From assembly GCF_002934605.1 (NCBI RefSeq), contig NZ_PTJC01000005.1:1302001-1366000 (forward strand): 64,000 nt of DNA. The letters are read 5' to 3'. The translations under genes were made by a program, and so were the position numbers. How positions within the stretch are numbered: position 1 is the stretch's first letter; each line of letters starts with the position of its first letter. Shown here in pieces: positions 1 through 9,093 of this stretch. The DNA comes from Neolewinella xylanilytica (GTDB lineage: Bacteria > Bacteroidota > Bacteroidia > Chitinophagales > Saprospiraceae). The notes beneath the pieces are model-generated. The model saw only the letters and a list, made by a program, of their open reading frames with translations, had not been told where the DNA came from and did no database searches.

Positions 1-1
1 A

Positions 2-298
2 CAGAACGCCTTTTACACCTTCCGGAAATACGATGCCAGCGCCTGGTCGCCGGTTACCTACGACCAGCTGTACCTCAGCGAGCAGGGCCAGGTACTGGCT
101 ACGGTCCGCTTTGCCGATAAGGGGTTGGGCGAGCGAATCGCCGGCCTGATCAAGCCCCTGCATACGGGCGAAATCTTCGGCACCTTTTCCAAGATCCTAT
201 ACTTCCTGGCCTGCCTCATCGCTACCACCCTGCCCATCACCGGTACGCTGATCTGGTGGAATAAGCTGCAGAAGAAACGGCGGCGCGTCTCGGCCTAA
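2..298 (+). CDS. PepSY-associated TM protein, C-terminal part (5' end outside window)
   Basis: The reading frame is open from base 2 to the TAA at 296-298 and gives about 98 residues; the start lies upstream of the window. Near the end the sequence HTGEIFG is followed by a strongly hydrophobic helix (YFLACLIATTLPITGTLIWW) and a short Arg/Lys-rich tail, the usual ending of PepSY-associated transmembrane proteins. In this family the proteins sit in the inner membrane and are often linked to iron uptake or ferric reduction; the substrate cannot be told here. The next gene on the same strand starts 73 bases downstream, after a hairpin at 327-348. Confidence 0.8.
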   Translation, partial: QNAFYTFRKYDASAWSPVTYDQLYLSEQGQVLATVRFADKGLGERIAGLIKPLHTGEIFGTFSKILYFLACLIATTLPITGTLIWWNKLQKKRRRVSA

Positions 299-326
299 AG
301 CCCTACCTTTATTCCGGATTGAATAG

Positions 327-348
327 CTACCCGAATTTTTTCGGATAG
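327..348 (+). promoter_or_regulatory. Hairpin in the leader of the small barrel gene
   Basis: CTACCCGAA, a TTTT loop and TTCGGATAG form a 9-bp stem with one mismatch. It lies between the PepSY stop and the ATG at 372. The paralogous gene at 11945 also has a small hairpin at the same distance from its ATG, followed by the same GACACTA...ACGACAC segment. It could be a weak terminator for the PepSY gene or a conserved leader/operator element; the conservation with the paralogue favours the latter. Confidence 0.4.
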
Positions 349-371
349 CCGGACACTAGGATACGACACAC

Positions 372-953
372 ATGATCACTTGCCCCCGACGGCTGCTTTT
401 TGGCGGCCTGTTTCCCCTGCTATTTCTTTATTGGTCGCCGCTTTGCGGTCAGGACAGTATTCCGCCGTCCGGGCATTTCGAGGTTGAGTTGGAACCGGCC
501 GCTTTCATTTTTCGGGGGTATACCCTCAATATGGGCTTTCAGTCCGGTCCCTTCCGGGTCAGCGTGAAATCCTTCGCCGTCAATCAGCCCCGGCTCTTCG
601 TGGGGAACCAGCACGTTGCCGTCCAGAGCTCCGGGATCGGCTTCGAGGTCAATTACCTTTTCCGGCCAGGGCGTACCCCCTTCGTAGGGGCACTGAGTGA
701 TTTCTACAGCGACCAACTCTTTGCCCGCTCCACCCACGGCAACGGCTTACAGAAGTCGGTCAGCGCCGGCGTACGGATCGGATACCGCCACCTTTTCGGC
801 GAGATGGCTACGGACTACCGCGGATGCTATTTGTCGGGCTCGCTGGCCGCCTTCCGCAAGTTGGATGCGGGCGACCTGGTAATCGCCGGAGAGCATTACG
901 CCCCCCGGTCGCTGTACCTCATCCCGGCGGTGAACGTGGGCTACCGTTTCTGA
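372..953 (+). CDS. Small secreted outer-membrane beta-barrel-like protein (paralogue A)
   Basis: This 193-residue protein has a signal peptide (hydrophobic residues about 8-25, cleavage near LCGQ). The rest alternates short amphipathic strands and ends in GYRF, a C-terminal aromatic residue typical of outer-membrane barrels. No family name could be assigned. It is clearly homologous to the 191-residue protein at 11945-12520: both share an N-terminal RGGY/RGY-type strand, SGxGF, RPGR, QKS, GYR and the final GYRF at equivalent places. Even the upstream sequence (GACACTA...ACGACAC before ATG) is shared, so this is a gene duplication that kept its promoter/leader. The function is unknown; it is expected to be a small outer-membrane protein. 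Confidence 0.7.
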   Translation: MITCPRRLLFGGLFPLLFLYWSPLCGQDSIPPSGHFEVELEPAAFIFRGYTLNMGFQSGPFRVSVKSFAVNQPRLFVGNQHVAVQSSGIGFEVNYLFRPGRTPFVGALSDFYSDQLFARSTHGNGLQKSVSAGVRIGYRHLFGEMATDYRGCYLSGSLAAFRKLDAGDLVIAGEHYAPRSLYLIPAVNVGYRF

Positions 954-1027
954 TCCGCCGCACCACCCGTGAGCGAACTTTCCGCCCGCCCCGCCATTGA
1001 CGGTGAAGAACCAGGTATATATACACT

Positions 1028-1678
1028 ATGCAACACGTACTCGTCATCGGGGCCCACGGTCAGGTAGGCTCCCTCCTCACCGACAAACTCCACGCGGCTT
1101 CCGACTTCACCCCGGTAGCCCTTATTCGCAAACCGGAACAGGCCGACGACTTTGAAAAGAAGGGCGTCGAAGCGCGGGTGGCCAGCCTCGAAGACACCGT
1201 CGAAAGCCTCGCCAGGCACATGAAAGGGATCGATGCCGTAGTGTTTACCGCCGGTTCCGGGGGCAATACCGGAGCGGATAAAACCCTCACCATCGACCTG
1301 GACGGGGCCGTCAAGGCCATGGAGGCGGCCAACTCGACCGGGGTCAATCGCTTCGTGCTGGTGAGTGCCCTGTTCACCGGCGACCGCGACAAGTGGCCCG
1401 ATGAAATGAAGCCCTATTACGTGGCCAAACACTACGCCGATCGTATGCTGGAGCAATCCGGACTGGACTACACCATCGTCCGCCCCGGCACCCTCAAGAA
1501 CGAGGCCGGTACCGGTAAGATCGACACGGCCCGACCCGGAGCGGAACCCCGCGACGTACCCCGCGAAGACGTGGCCAGTGTAATCGTGGAGGTGCTTGGT
1601 AACCGGACTTCAATCGGTAAGGTGATCGAATTTTCCCGGGGAGAGACGCGCATCGCGGATGCAGTGGCCGCTTTATAG
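1028..1678 (+). CDS. NAD(P)-binding atypical SDR (NmrA/SDR_a5-like)
   Basis: The 216-residue protein starts with a Rossmann strand and the glycine motif GAHGQVG (residues about 8-14). It later has VLVSALF and the YxxxK-like active-site stretch YYVAKHYADRML, then YTIVRPGTL, which is diagnostic of the NAD(P)H-binding, NmrA-like atypical short-chain dehydrogenases. Such proteins are cytoplasmic and act as oxidoreductases or redox sensors; the substrate cannot be deduced. Its length is normal for the family. The ATG at 1028 follows a TATATATACACT stretch. It stands alone between the barrel gene and the GH5 gene. A copy of the dispersed 20-bp GC-rich motif begins 12 bases after its stop. Confidence 0.85.
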   Translation: MQHVLVIGAHGQVGSLLTDKLHAASDFTPVALIRKPEQADDFEKKGVEARVASLEDTVESLARHMKGIDAVVFTAGSGGNTGADKTLTIDLDGAVKAMEAANSTGVNRFVLVSALFTGDRDKWPDEMKPYYVAKHYADRMLEQSGLDYTIVRPGTLKNEAGTGKIDTARPGAEPRDVPREDVASVIVEVLGNRTSIGKVIEFSRGETRIADAVAAL

Positions 1679-1690
1679 GAGGTATGCTTT

Positions 1691-1710
1691 GCTCCCGCGC
1701 TCCGCCGCCC
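1691..1710 (-). repeat. Dispersed 20-bp GC-rich motif, copy 1
   Basis: On the minus strand the sequence reads GGGCGGCGGAGCGCGGGAGC. It is one of at least six closely similar intergenic copies in the window (also at 11801, 14782, 16629, 58247, 62370), with the consensus GGGCGSCGGRGCGCGGGARC. Confidence 0.5.
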
Positions 1711-1882
1711 AAAGGGTAGGCGGGGGGGGTACCCGTAACGCTTAGGCGGGGGGAATGAAACGATTGTCCGCAAACGGGAAACAACCGCCTTCGCGAACGG
1801 GAATCACAGGGTAGATTGCTTGTATGGTACCGGGGACGCTTACCCTTACCCGGTCGACCCTGCACTACTAACCCATACCTCG

Positions 1883-3298
1883 ATGATGCATAACCCCCGC
1901 CTCCACCTTTTTATTCCCCCCCTTGCTAGGGCCTTCCTCCTGCTGCTGCTTAGTGGCTCCGTGGGTGCGCAATTGCCCACCGCCGCCGCTGTAGCCGCCG
2001 AGATGACCGTAGGCTGGAACCTCGGTAACTCCCTGGAGGTGCCCGATGGCGAAACGGCCTGGGGTAATCCCGCCACCACCAAGCGGCTCGTCGATTCGGT
2101 TAGCCGCGCGGGTTTTAACGTACTGCGCATCCCCTCGGCCTGGAACAGCTACGCCGACCAGGAATCGCTTGAAATCGACGCCGACTGGCTGGCGCGGGTG
2201 AAGGAAGTCGTGGACTACGGCATCGCCAATGATATGTACATTATCCTCAACAGCCACTGGGACGGCGGTTGGCTCGAGGAGCAACCCGTCTACACCATGC
2301 AGGCAGCCGTCAACGAAAAACAGCTGGCCTACTGGACGCAGATCGCCAACTACTTTAAGGATTACGGCGAACGCCTGCTCTTTGCCGGCACCAACGAAGT
2401 GCGGGCCAATTACGGGACCCCCACCGTGGAAAACATCGAGGTACAGGAGTCCTACAACCAGACGTTCGTGACCGCCGTCCGCGCCACCGGGGGCAACAAC
2501 GCCTCGCGCAGCCTCATCGTGCAGACCTACAATACGAACATCGGGCACGGATTGGCATACTTCACCCTCCCCGAAGATCCGGCGGAAGACCGGCTGTTCG
2601 TGGAAGTACACTACTACGATCCCTACAATTTTACGCTCGATCAGGATCCCGCCAGCGCCTGTACGGTCTGGGGGCAGCCCTGGGCGGACGGCGACGTTTG
2701 CACTTGGGGGCAGGAAGCGTACACCGATGACCTATTCGGTCAGGTGAACGCGGAGTGGGTAGCCGAAGGGGTACCGGTCATCCTCGGTGAATTCGGTGTC
2801 GGTCGGCGAAGCTCCCTCACCGGCAGCGAGCTTACCGATCACCTGGAATCGCGGGAGTACTATTTGGAATACGTCGTCGCGTCCGCCGTTGAAAACGGAA
2901 TGGTACCGATCTACTGGGACAATGGCTACTACGGCGATAACGGCTTCGCGCTCTTCAACCGCACGAGCGGGGCGGTAGTGGACGCCGGGGCACTCAATGC
3001 CCTGCTGGATGGAGCGGGCGGTACGGTAAGTACGGGAAACACCCCGCAAGACGTCGACCTGGGGGTAGCGCTCTTCCCCAATCCCTTCCCGGCGGCCCTT
3101 ACCCTGCGCATTGCCGATCCGGCACTGGTCTACGGACTCCGGCTCACGGATGCCTATGGCCGCAACGTCGGTTACTGGCCGGCCACCGCGGTACGGTCCA
3201 GTATGGAAATTGGTGAGGGGCTGCCGGTGGGCGTGTACCTGCTGAGTGTGCTGGATGTCAGGGGTACCCGCAGTCTCAAAGTAGTCAAGAGCCGGTAA
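1883..3298 (+). CDS. Secreted GH5-family glycoside hydrolase (cellulase/xylanase type) with T9SS tag
   Basis: The frame is open from 1820, but the signal peptide begins at the ATG at 1883 (MMHNPRL..., hydrophobic core LLLLLSGSVGAQ), so this start is chosen; the product is 471 residues. The catalytic domain (about residues 30-380) has GWNLGNSLE, LRIPSAWN, the acid/base Glu in GTNEV (about E172) and the nucleophile Glu in LGEFG (about E303), as in GH5 endoglucanases/xylanases. After a short linker the last 80 residues (FPNPFP... GVYLLSV... LKVVKSR) form a type A T9SS sorting domain, so the enzyme should be exported to the cell surface or medium. The stop overlaps the open frame of the GH115 gene, which suggests a two-gene operon for glucuronoxylan or beta-glucan attack. 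Confidence 0.92.
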   Translation: MMHNPRLHLFIPPLARAFLLLLLSGSVGAQLPTAAAVAAEMTVGWNLGNSLEVPDGETAWGNPATTKRLVDSVSRAGFNVLRIPSAWNSYADQESLEIDADWLARVKEVVDYGIANDMYIILNSHWDGGWLEEQPVYTMQAAVNEKQLAYWTQIANYFKDYGERLLFAGTNEVRANYGTPTVENIEVQESYNQTFVTAVRATGGNNASRSLIVQTYNTNIGHGLAYFTLPEDPAEDRLFVEVHYYDPYNFTLDQDPASACTVWGQPWADGDVCTWGQEAYTDDLFGQVNAEWVAEGVPVILGEFGVGRRSSLTGSELTDHLESREYYLEYVVASAVENGMVPIYWDNGYYGDNGFALFNRTSGAVVDAGALNALLDGAGGTVSTGNTPQDVDLGVALFPNPFPAALTLRIADPALVYGLRLTDAYGRNVGYWPATAVRSSMEIGEGLPVGVYLLSVLDVRGTRSLKVVKSR

Positions 3299-3342
3299 TG
3301 GAGCGTGGTTACCCGACGACCGATATAACTTACCTTTTCCGC

Positions 3343-5817
3343 ATGCATACCTTCGACGTTCTTTGGCCGGCCCGCCGTTGGCAGACCCTTTGCCTGCTGC
3401 TTTTTTCGGTAACGGTCCGCGCGCAAACGGGCCCCTTACCGCTTTTCAAAGCCGACCGACCGGCGGTCGTTTACCTGGAGGCGGGGGCCGACAGCCTGTT
3501 GGAATGGGCGGCGGCGGATTTAGCCGGCGATCTGGAAACGCTGGCCGGACGCGAGGTGGACGTCGTAGCGGCAACGACCTTCGATCCGGAAAAGCCGGGA
3601 ATTTACATCGGGTTGGGCGCCGGAGCGCTGGTGCAAAGCTTTCCGGAGAAACACCGAATTAACTTACCTACGGAGTGGGAGGCCTTTTCCATCCGGCGGA
3701 CGGGCAGCAGCCTGTTGATCACCGGCGGGGATCTCCGGGGAACGGTCTACGGCGTCTTCGACCTGGCCGAGCGCCTCGGCGTTTCCCCCTGGAAGTGGTG
3801 GGCGGACGTGCCCGTGCTGCCCCGGGAACCCCTCGAACTTGACTTGCCGGAAGCGGGCATCACGGAATCGCCTTCCGTACGTTACCGGGGCATTTTCCTG
3901 AACGACGAGGACTGGGGGCTGCAGCCCTGGGCGGCGAAGACCTTCGAGCCCGAAGTGGGGGACATCGGACCGAAAACCTATGAGAAAATTTTCCAATTGC
4001 TGCTGCGCTTGAAAGCTAATACGATCTGGCCGGCTATGCACCCTTCCACCCGGGCCTTCTTCACTGTTCCCGGCAACCGGGAGATGGCCGAACGCTACCA
4101 TATTTTCGTCGGCAGCTCCCACGCCGAGCCCATGCTCCGGAACAACGTGGATGAGTGGGACCACGACCGTTGCGGCGATTACAATTTCCAGACTAACGCA
4201 GACACCATCCTGAACTACTGGCGCCAGCGGGTAACCGAAACTCAGGCCGATAACTATCTCTACACCGTCGGCATGCGCGGCATCCACGATTCGGGGATGG
4301 AAGGTGACGCCACCTTGGAGGAACGGGTGGCCCTGCTTGAGACGATCATTACCGAGCAGCGAAGTATGCTGGAGGAGGAGAAGGGGGTGCCCGCCGATGA
4401 AGTCCCACAGGTCTTCGTTACCTATAAGGAAGTACTGGATCTGTACGACGCCGGCCTCGACGTACCCGAAGACATTACCCTGATGTGGACGGACGACAAC
4501 TATGGTTACATCCGCCGGCTGAGCGAAGGAACCGACCGCGAACGGAGTGGTGGGAGCGGGGTCTACTATCACCTCAGCTACTGGGGCCGCCCCCACGATT
4601 ACCTATGGCTGTCTACTACCCAGCCCGGATTGATCTGGTACGAAATGCAGCGCGCCTATGCCAACGGGGCCCGCGACATCTGGATCGCGAACGTGGGCGA
4701 TATCAAGCCCGCGGAGTACAACATGGAGTTCTTTCTCGATCTGGCCTGGGATGTCGAGGCGATCGGCCGGGAAGGTATCGACCGCCACCTGACCGAGTGG
4801 GCCAGCCGGGAATTCGGAGTCTTCGCCGCCCCGGAGATCGCACCCCTCCTCCGTGAATACTACCTCCTGGCCATGCTCCGCAAACCGGAATACATGGGCT
4901 GGAGTCAGACGGAGCCGACCACCGCTACCCGCCCCGCGGCCTTTACCACCGCCAACGACAACGAGTTCCAGCGCCGGATAGATGCCTACCGAGAACTATA
5001 CGCCCGGTCGCGTGCGATTGCCGCCCTGCTGCCGGTAGCCCGCCGGGATGCGTACTTCGAGCTAGTCGACTACCCCGTCCGCGGTGCTTCGCTCCTCAAT
5101 CAGGTTTACGGCTACGCTACGCTGGCCGCGCGTACCGCTGACCCCGACCGACGCGACAGCCTGCGCCGCGCCGCAAGCAACGCCTACGGGGAAATCGGGG
5201 TGTTGACCAACTATTACAACGATGTGCTGGCCGGTAGCAAGTGGAACAACATGATGGATTACCGGTCGCGGGGCCTGCCGGTCTTCGACCTGCCCGACTT
5301 TGGCGACGCGGCAACAGCCGAACCATCGGAACCGATCCCCGGCGCACCGCAAACCATACCCGTTGCGGCCTACACCACCGCCGAAGCGACCGACTCCTTC
5401 CGCTGGCAAACCATTCCGGGGCTCGGCTACGGTGGGGAAGCCCTGACGTTATTCCCCCTCGACATTGCCCGCTTTACCGATCGGCCCTCCGTGGATTACA
5501 CTTTCGAGGTCGACGAACCAGGCACCTACACCATCGAGGTGCGGTGCTTGCCTACCCACGCCAATGACTTCGGTCACGAGCTTGCCGTAGCGGTTAACGA
5601 CCAACCGGCCACGGATTACCCGCTCAATACCCGCGGCCGTAGCGAAGCTTGGAAAGAGGGCGTACTCGGTAACCACGTCGAGGTGACCCATTCCGTCAGC
5701 CTGGATGAAGCCGGCCCTCATACCCTGCGCCTCTCCGTCAACCAGACGGGGATCGTCATCGACCAGATTGCGGTATATCCGGCGGACTATCCCGAGTTTT
5801 ATGAGCTCCGGCGATAG
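3343..5817 (+). CDS. GH115-family alpha-glucuronidase, secreted
   Basis: The frame is open from 3298, but a good signal peptide (MHTFDVLW... LLLFSVTVRAQ) starts at the ATG at 3343, giving about 824 residues. The motifs SVRYRGIFLNDEDWG, KANTIWPAMHP, SSHAEPM and DNYGYIRRLS are those of GH115, the family that removes (4-O-methyl)glucuronic acid from xylan main chains. The C-terminal part (about 690-820) is a beta-sandwich ending in VIDQIAVYP, as in full-length members; no T9SS tag is seen, so it may be periplasmic. It follows the GH5 gene by 44 bases and is probably co-transcribed. Together they suggest endo-cleavage outside and debranching of the fragments inside the envelope. The length is normal for GH115. 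Confidence 0.93.
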   Translation: MHTFDVLWPARRWQTLCLLLFSVTVRAQTGPLPLFKADRPAVVYLEAGADSLLEWAAADLAGDLETLAGREVDVVAATTFDPEKPGIYIGLGAGALVQSFPEKHRINLPTEWEAFSIRRTGSSLLITGGDLRGTVYGVFDLAERLGVSPWKWWADVPVLPREPLELDLPEAGITESPSVRYRGIFLNDEDWGLQPWAAKTFEPEVGDIGPKTYEKIFQLLLRLKANTIWPAMHPSTRAFFTVPGNREMAERYHIFVGSSHAEPMLRNNVDEWDHDRCGDYNFQTNADTILNYWRQRVTETQADNYLYTVGMRGIHDSGMEGDATLEERVALLETIITEQRSMLEEEKGVPADEVPQVFVTYKEVLDLYDAGLDVPEDITLMWTDDNYGYIRRLSEGTDRERSGGSGVYYHLSYWGRPHDYLWLSTTQPGLIWYEMQRAYANGARDIWIANVGDIKPAEYNMEFFLDLAWDVEAIGREGIDRHLTEWASREFGVFAAPEIAPLLREYYLLAMLRKPEYMGWSQTEPTTATRPAAFTTANDNEFQRRIDAYRELYARSRAIAALLPVARRDAYFELVDYPVRGASLLNQVYGYATLAARTADPDRRDSLRRAASNAYGEIGVLTNYYNDVLAGSKWNNMMDYRSRGLPVFDLPDFGDAATAEPSEPIPGAPQTIPVAAYTTAEATDSFRWQTIPGLGYGGEALTLFPLDIARFTDRPSVDYTFEVDEPGTYTIEVRCLPTHANDFGHELAVAVNDQPATDYPLNTRGRSEAWKEGVLGNHVEVTHSVSLDEAGPHTLRLSVNQTGIVIDQIAVYPADYPEFYELRR

Positions 5818-6010
5818 GGTGGGGCGATTCCCGACCAGTAGTAGGGCCAGGGGGGCAGCGGAAAGCTTTCTCGCTTATCATCAGCGTATTCGAAGCTAGC
5901 CCTTATTCTCCGTTTCCCGGGGGCATCGGATTCACCCCTCGCTACGCTCGGATAGGGTCGCGGGCGGGAGCTCACGAACCGGTTCCGGAGCGTACAAACC
6001 CAGCAAACGA

Positions 6011-6045
6011 AAAACCCCCACCCGGCATCGCCCGGTGGGGGTTTT
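6011..6045. terminator. Bidirectional hairpin terminator
   Basis: AAAACCCCCACC and GGTGGGGGTTTT form a perfect 12-bp stem around an 11-base loop, which itself can form GGC-ATC-GCC. The A and T runs on both sides allow termination on either strand. It lies between the convergent GH115 gene (+) and the alcohol dehydrogenase gene (-). Confidence 0.88.
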
Positions 6046-6065
6046 AAAAACGAAACGGATCACCC

Positions 6066-7193
6066 TCAGGCACCCACCACCTCACCGCGGGTAGGCTGCT
6101 CGATGCTCTCGGCATCCGGCTCGCCACCGGCTACCTCGGTGTGGAGCGATTCCATATCGATCACGTGGCGGAAGGCGTGGTCCGTCGTGTCGCCGCGTAG
6201 CTTGGTAAATACGTCGTTGATCCGGTCCATCCCGATGACCTCGATCTGGGGTCGGATACCGTGCTTGGCGCAAAGATTCATCACCTCCTGGGTCTCCTTG
6301 ACGCCGCCGATCAGGGAACCGGCAACCTCGATCCGGTTGAATACCAGGTCGGCCGGGACGAATTTCGGGATCTCGATGAAGTTGCCCACCATCACCAGGC
6401 TGGAGTTCTTCTTCATGAGGGGAATGAAGATCGACAGGTCGAAGGGATAAGGGATAGTATTGATCAACAGATCGATGCTCATCGCTTTTTCCTGCATGGC
6501 GTTCTCATCTCCGGTCACGACTACCTCGTCGGCACCCAGTTTCAGGATCTCATCGCGCTTGCTTTCGTGGCCGGTGAAGGCGATCACTTTCGCGCCGAGG
6601 GCCTTGCCGAGCTGTACGGCCATGTGCCCGAGTCCGCCGATACCGGCTACACCGAGCGTCTGGCCTTTTTGCAGGTTCCAGTGCTTCATGGGGGAGTAGG
6701 TGGTAACGCCGGCGCACAGGATAGGGCCCGCATACTCCGGCTCCATGCCGTCCGGGATCGTGATGGCAAATTCTTCCCGTACCACCATGTGGGTGCTATA
6801 TCCACCGTAGGTATTCGATCCGTCGGGTACGGTGGGGCCGTTGTAGGTCAGGGTCGCGCCCTTCGGACCGGTGCAATACTGCTCCATGTCGCTTTTGCAC
6901 TCCTCACACTGCTGGCAGGAGTTCACCATGCAGCCAACGCCGATGAGGTCGCCCTGCTTGAACTTGGTGACCCCTTCGCCGATGGAGGTTACGCGACCGA
7001 TGATCTCATGGCCCGGTACGCAGGGGTAGACCGAGTTGCCCCAGTCGTCGTTCACCTGGTGGACATCCGAGTGGCAGACGCCGCAGTAAATCACTTTGAA
7101 GCCGATCTCGCCGGCGCGGACCTCTTTTCGGTCGAAAACGACCGGCTTCAGGGTATCGTTGGCGGAGATAGCGCCGTATCCATACACTTGCAT
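6066..7193 (-). CDS. Zinc-dependent NAD(P)H alcohol dehydrogenase (YahK/CAD type)
   Basis: This 375-residue medium-chain dehydrogenase has the catalytic zinc ligands C40 (CGVCHSD) and H62/E63 (GHE), and the structural zinc cysteines C93, C96, C99 and C107. A Rossmann motif GIGGLGHMAVQLGKALG occurs near residues 183-199. The pattern resembles broad-range aldehyde reductases such as YahK or cinnamyl-alcohol dehydrogenases, which reduce aldehydes with NADPH in the cytoplasm. The final 25 residues (EVAGGEPDAESIEQPTRGEVVGA region) extend past the usual end and are low in structure. It is a single gene ending at a strong terminator. A dyad about 115 bases upstream of its ATG (7308-7327) may be an operator. 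Confidence 0.93.
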   Translation of the reverse strand: MQVYGYGAISANDTLKPVVFDRKEVRAGEIGFKVIYCGVCHSDVHQVNDDWGNSVYPCVPGHEIIGRVTSIGEGVTKFKQGDLIGVGCMVNSCQQCEECKSDMEQYCTGPKGATLTYNGPTVPDGSNTYGGYSTHMVVREEFAITIPDGMEPEYAGPILCAGVTTYSPMKHWNLQKGQTLGVAGIGGLGHMAVQLGKALGAKVIAFTGHESKRDEILKLGADEVVVTGDENAMQEKAMSIDLLINTIPYPFDLSIFIPLMKKNSSLVMVGNFIEIPKFVPADLVFNRIEVAGSLIGGVKETQEVMNLCAKHGIRPQIEVIGMDRINDVFTKLRGDTTDHAFRHVIDMESLHTEVAGGEPDAESIEQPTRGEVVGA

Positions 7194-7633
7194 AAACGTT
7201 GGTTTTGGTTGGGTTAGCAGATTGTTTGGAACGTGTAGGGAATACCACGCCCCAAAGCACGCTCATAAGGAGTAAGGCCGGTCCGACGCGGCAAACGACA
7301 ATTCCTGTACGTACCGGTGGGTACGTAAGGGAGAATCGGACGGATCACCGAAACCCGGACGGGAGGGACGGAAGAATCTAGATTGCCGTCGGTACCGGAA
7401 GCTAGGCATCCGGGACATAGTTCACCACGCTACCGGTATATTCACCGAAAAGCCCCATTTTGACCGGTACGTACTTTGTTAGGAAAATTCAGGCAGCTTT
7501 CCGGGCGTAACCGGCGATGGGGAAGGAGCTTATTCGCGCACCCGAAACCGGGACGCCCCGGCTGCTTTTCCGTAAGTTGGGGTTTCGGTCGGGCCCCTGG
7601 CCTTGGCTGCCCCCCGTTTAAAGTCGCCGAATC
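7194..7633. other. Intergenic region between divergent genes (440 bases)
   Basis: No convincing gene is seen between the alcohol dehydrogenase (-) and the alditol-oxidase-like gene (+). It holds the dyad TACGTACC-GGTG-GGTACGTA (7308-7327) and a related half-site ACCGGTACGTAC near 7460, so it is probably a control region for one or both genes. The short open frames here lack start signals and similarity. Confidence 0.6.
7308..7327. promoter_or_regulatory. Perfect 8-bp dyad, candidate operator
   Basis: TACGTACC, four bases (GGTG), then GGTACGTA form a perfect inverted repeat in the divergent promoter region. The size and symmetry suit a dimeric regulator. No regulator gene lies next to it, so the cognate protein is unknown. 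Confidence 0.45.
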
Positions 7634-8992
7634 ATGAACCGAAAAGAATTTATGAAAACCACTTCGATGATCGTTACCGGCGGCCTGGTCGTACCCTTCT
7701 CGGCCTGCGGGCGGCAGGTCTTACCGGGGCTGGTCGAGGACCCGGGAACCCGGCAAAACTGGGCCGGCAATTATACCTACCAAGCCGAGCGCCTCTACCG
7801 CCCGGGCACCGTGGAGGAAGTGCAGGAGTTGGTCCTGGAGCTTGGTAAACAGAAAGCCCTGGGCTCCCGCCACTGTTTCAATAACATCGCCGACAGTCCC
7901 GGAAGTCAGATTACTACCTCCGGCCTGAATCGGATGCTGTCCGTGGATGAAGCGAATATGACGGTTACCGTCGAGGCCGGCGCCCGCTACGGTGACTTCG
8001 CCGAAGAGCTGCACGACCGTGGCTACGCCCTCCACAATCTGGCGTCTTTGCCCCACATCACCGTGGCCGGAGCCTGCGCGACCGGCACCCACGGTTCCGG
8101 CGTGGAAAACGGTAACCTGGCCACGGCAGTGGTGTCCTTCGACCTGGTCCGGCCGGACGGGGAACTGGTCACCATCGACCGCCAGCACCCGGATTTTCCA
8201 GCCGTCGTGGTCGGTCTCGGCGCCTTCGGTATCGTCACCCGGATGACCCTGGAGGTACAGCCCACCTTCGAGGTCCGTCAGCATATCTACAATAATCTTC
8301 CCCTGACTTCGGTGGTCGATCACTTCGATACCATCATGTCCGCCGGTTATAGCGTCAGCCTGTTCACCGATTGGCTGGACGGGAACGTCAGCGAGGTTTG
8401 GATCAAGCGTCGTACGGACCGCCACGCCGAGGAGCTGGGGGGGGAGTATTACGGCGCGCTGGCCGCTACGGAGAACATGCACCCCATTGCCGGGCTGTCC
8501 ACCGAGGCCGTCAGCGACCAGATGGGCCGCCCGGGACCCTGGTACGATCGGCTGCCCCATTTCCGGATGGGCTTCACGCCGAGCGCCGGAGAGGAGCTGC
8601 AATCGGAATACTTCGTTCCCCGGGAGAATGCGGTGGAAGCCATCTTAGCCATTGAGGCCCTGGCCGATGAGGTAAATCCCCTGCTGCTGATCTCCGAGAT
8701 CCGCACCATCGCCGCCGACGGTCTTTGGATGAGTCCGGCCTACCAGCGCGACAGCGTTGCCCTCCACTTCACCTGGAAACAGCAGGAGCCGGAGGTGCTG
8801 GCCCTGCTGCCGAAAATTGAAGAAACCCTGGCGCCCTTCGCCGTCCGTCCACACTGGGGTAAACTCTTCACGATCAATGCCGCCACCCTCCGCCAGCGTT
8901 ACCCGAAGCTGGACGATTTCGTAACGCTGGCCAAGCGCTACGACCCGGAGGAAAAATTCCACAATACTTATCTGGACAACCGGGTCTGGTAA
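7634..8992 (+). CDS. FAD-linked alditol/xylitol-oxidase-like lipoprotein (ALO family)
   Basis: The 452-residue protein begins with a lipoprotein-type signal (GGLVVPFSAC, lipobox Cys near 25). An FAD-binding (PCMH-type) domain follows, with YRPGTVEEVQELV, GSRHCFNN (His near 80, the usual site of covalent FAD attachment in alditol oxidases) and GACATGTHGSG. The C-terminal domain is of the D-arabinono-1,4-lactone oxidase type and ends HWGKLFTI...YPKLDDF...DPEEKFHN. Family members oxidise sugar alcohols or sugar lactones with O2 and make H2O2. The lipid anchor would place it in the periplasm, which fits the neighbouring polysaccharide-degradation genes. A G8 run occurs inside the gene at 8436-8443 without breaking the frame. 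Confidence 0.88.
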   Translation: MNRKEFMKTTSMIVTGGLVVPFSACGRQVLPGLVEDPGTRQNWAGNYTYQAERLYRPGTVEEVQELVLELGKQKALGSRHCFNNIADSPGSQITTSGLNRMLSVDEANMTVTVEAGARYGDFAEELHDRGYALHNLASLPHITVAGACATGTHGSGVENGNLATAVVSFDLVRPDGELVTIDRQHPDFPAVVVGLGAFGIVTRMTLEVQPTFEVRQHIYNNLPLTSVVDHFDTIMSAGYSVSLFTDWLDGNVSEVWIKRRTDRHAEELGGEYYGALAATENMHPIAGLSTEAVSDQMGRPGPWYDRLPHFRMGFTPSAGEELQSEYFVPRENAVEAILAIEALADEVNPLLLISEIRTIAADGLWMSPAYQRDSVALHFTWKQQEPEVLALLPKIEETLAPFAVRPHWGKLFTINAATLRQRYPKLDDFVTLAKRYDPEEKFHNTYLDNRVW

Positions 8993-9093
8993 CCTGCTTG
9001 TTTCGGGCGACGGGGCGCAGGAAAGTAGAATCCCTCAAACTAGCGTTTATGGCAACTCGCTGACTGCTGACTGCTTCGGCCATCATTTTCGCG

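Noticed and set aside
3664-4596. Long minus-strand open frame (310 codons) opposite the GH115 gene
   Set aside because: It is antisense to a well-supported gene and lacks known motifs; GC-rich DNA gives such shadow frames. The same applies to 6261-7217, 7721-8602, 9630-10496, 12565-13617, 20855-21412 and others.
8436-8443. G8 run in the alditol-oxidase-like gene as a phase-variation switch
   Set aside because: The frame is intact, the run lies deep in an enzyme gene, and other G7-G8 runs are common in this GC-rich DNA.
9061-9063. TGA read as selenocysteine
   Set aside because: It is at codon 5 of a small membrane protein, with no redox motif and no visible SECIS element; Trp is the simpler reading.
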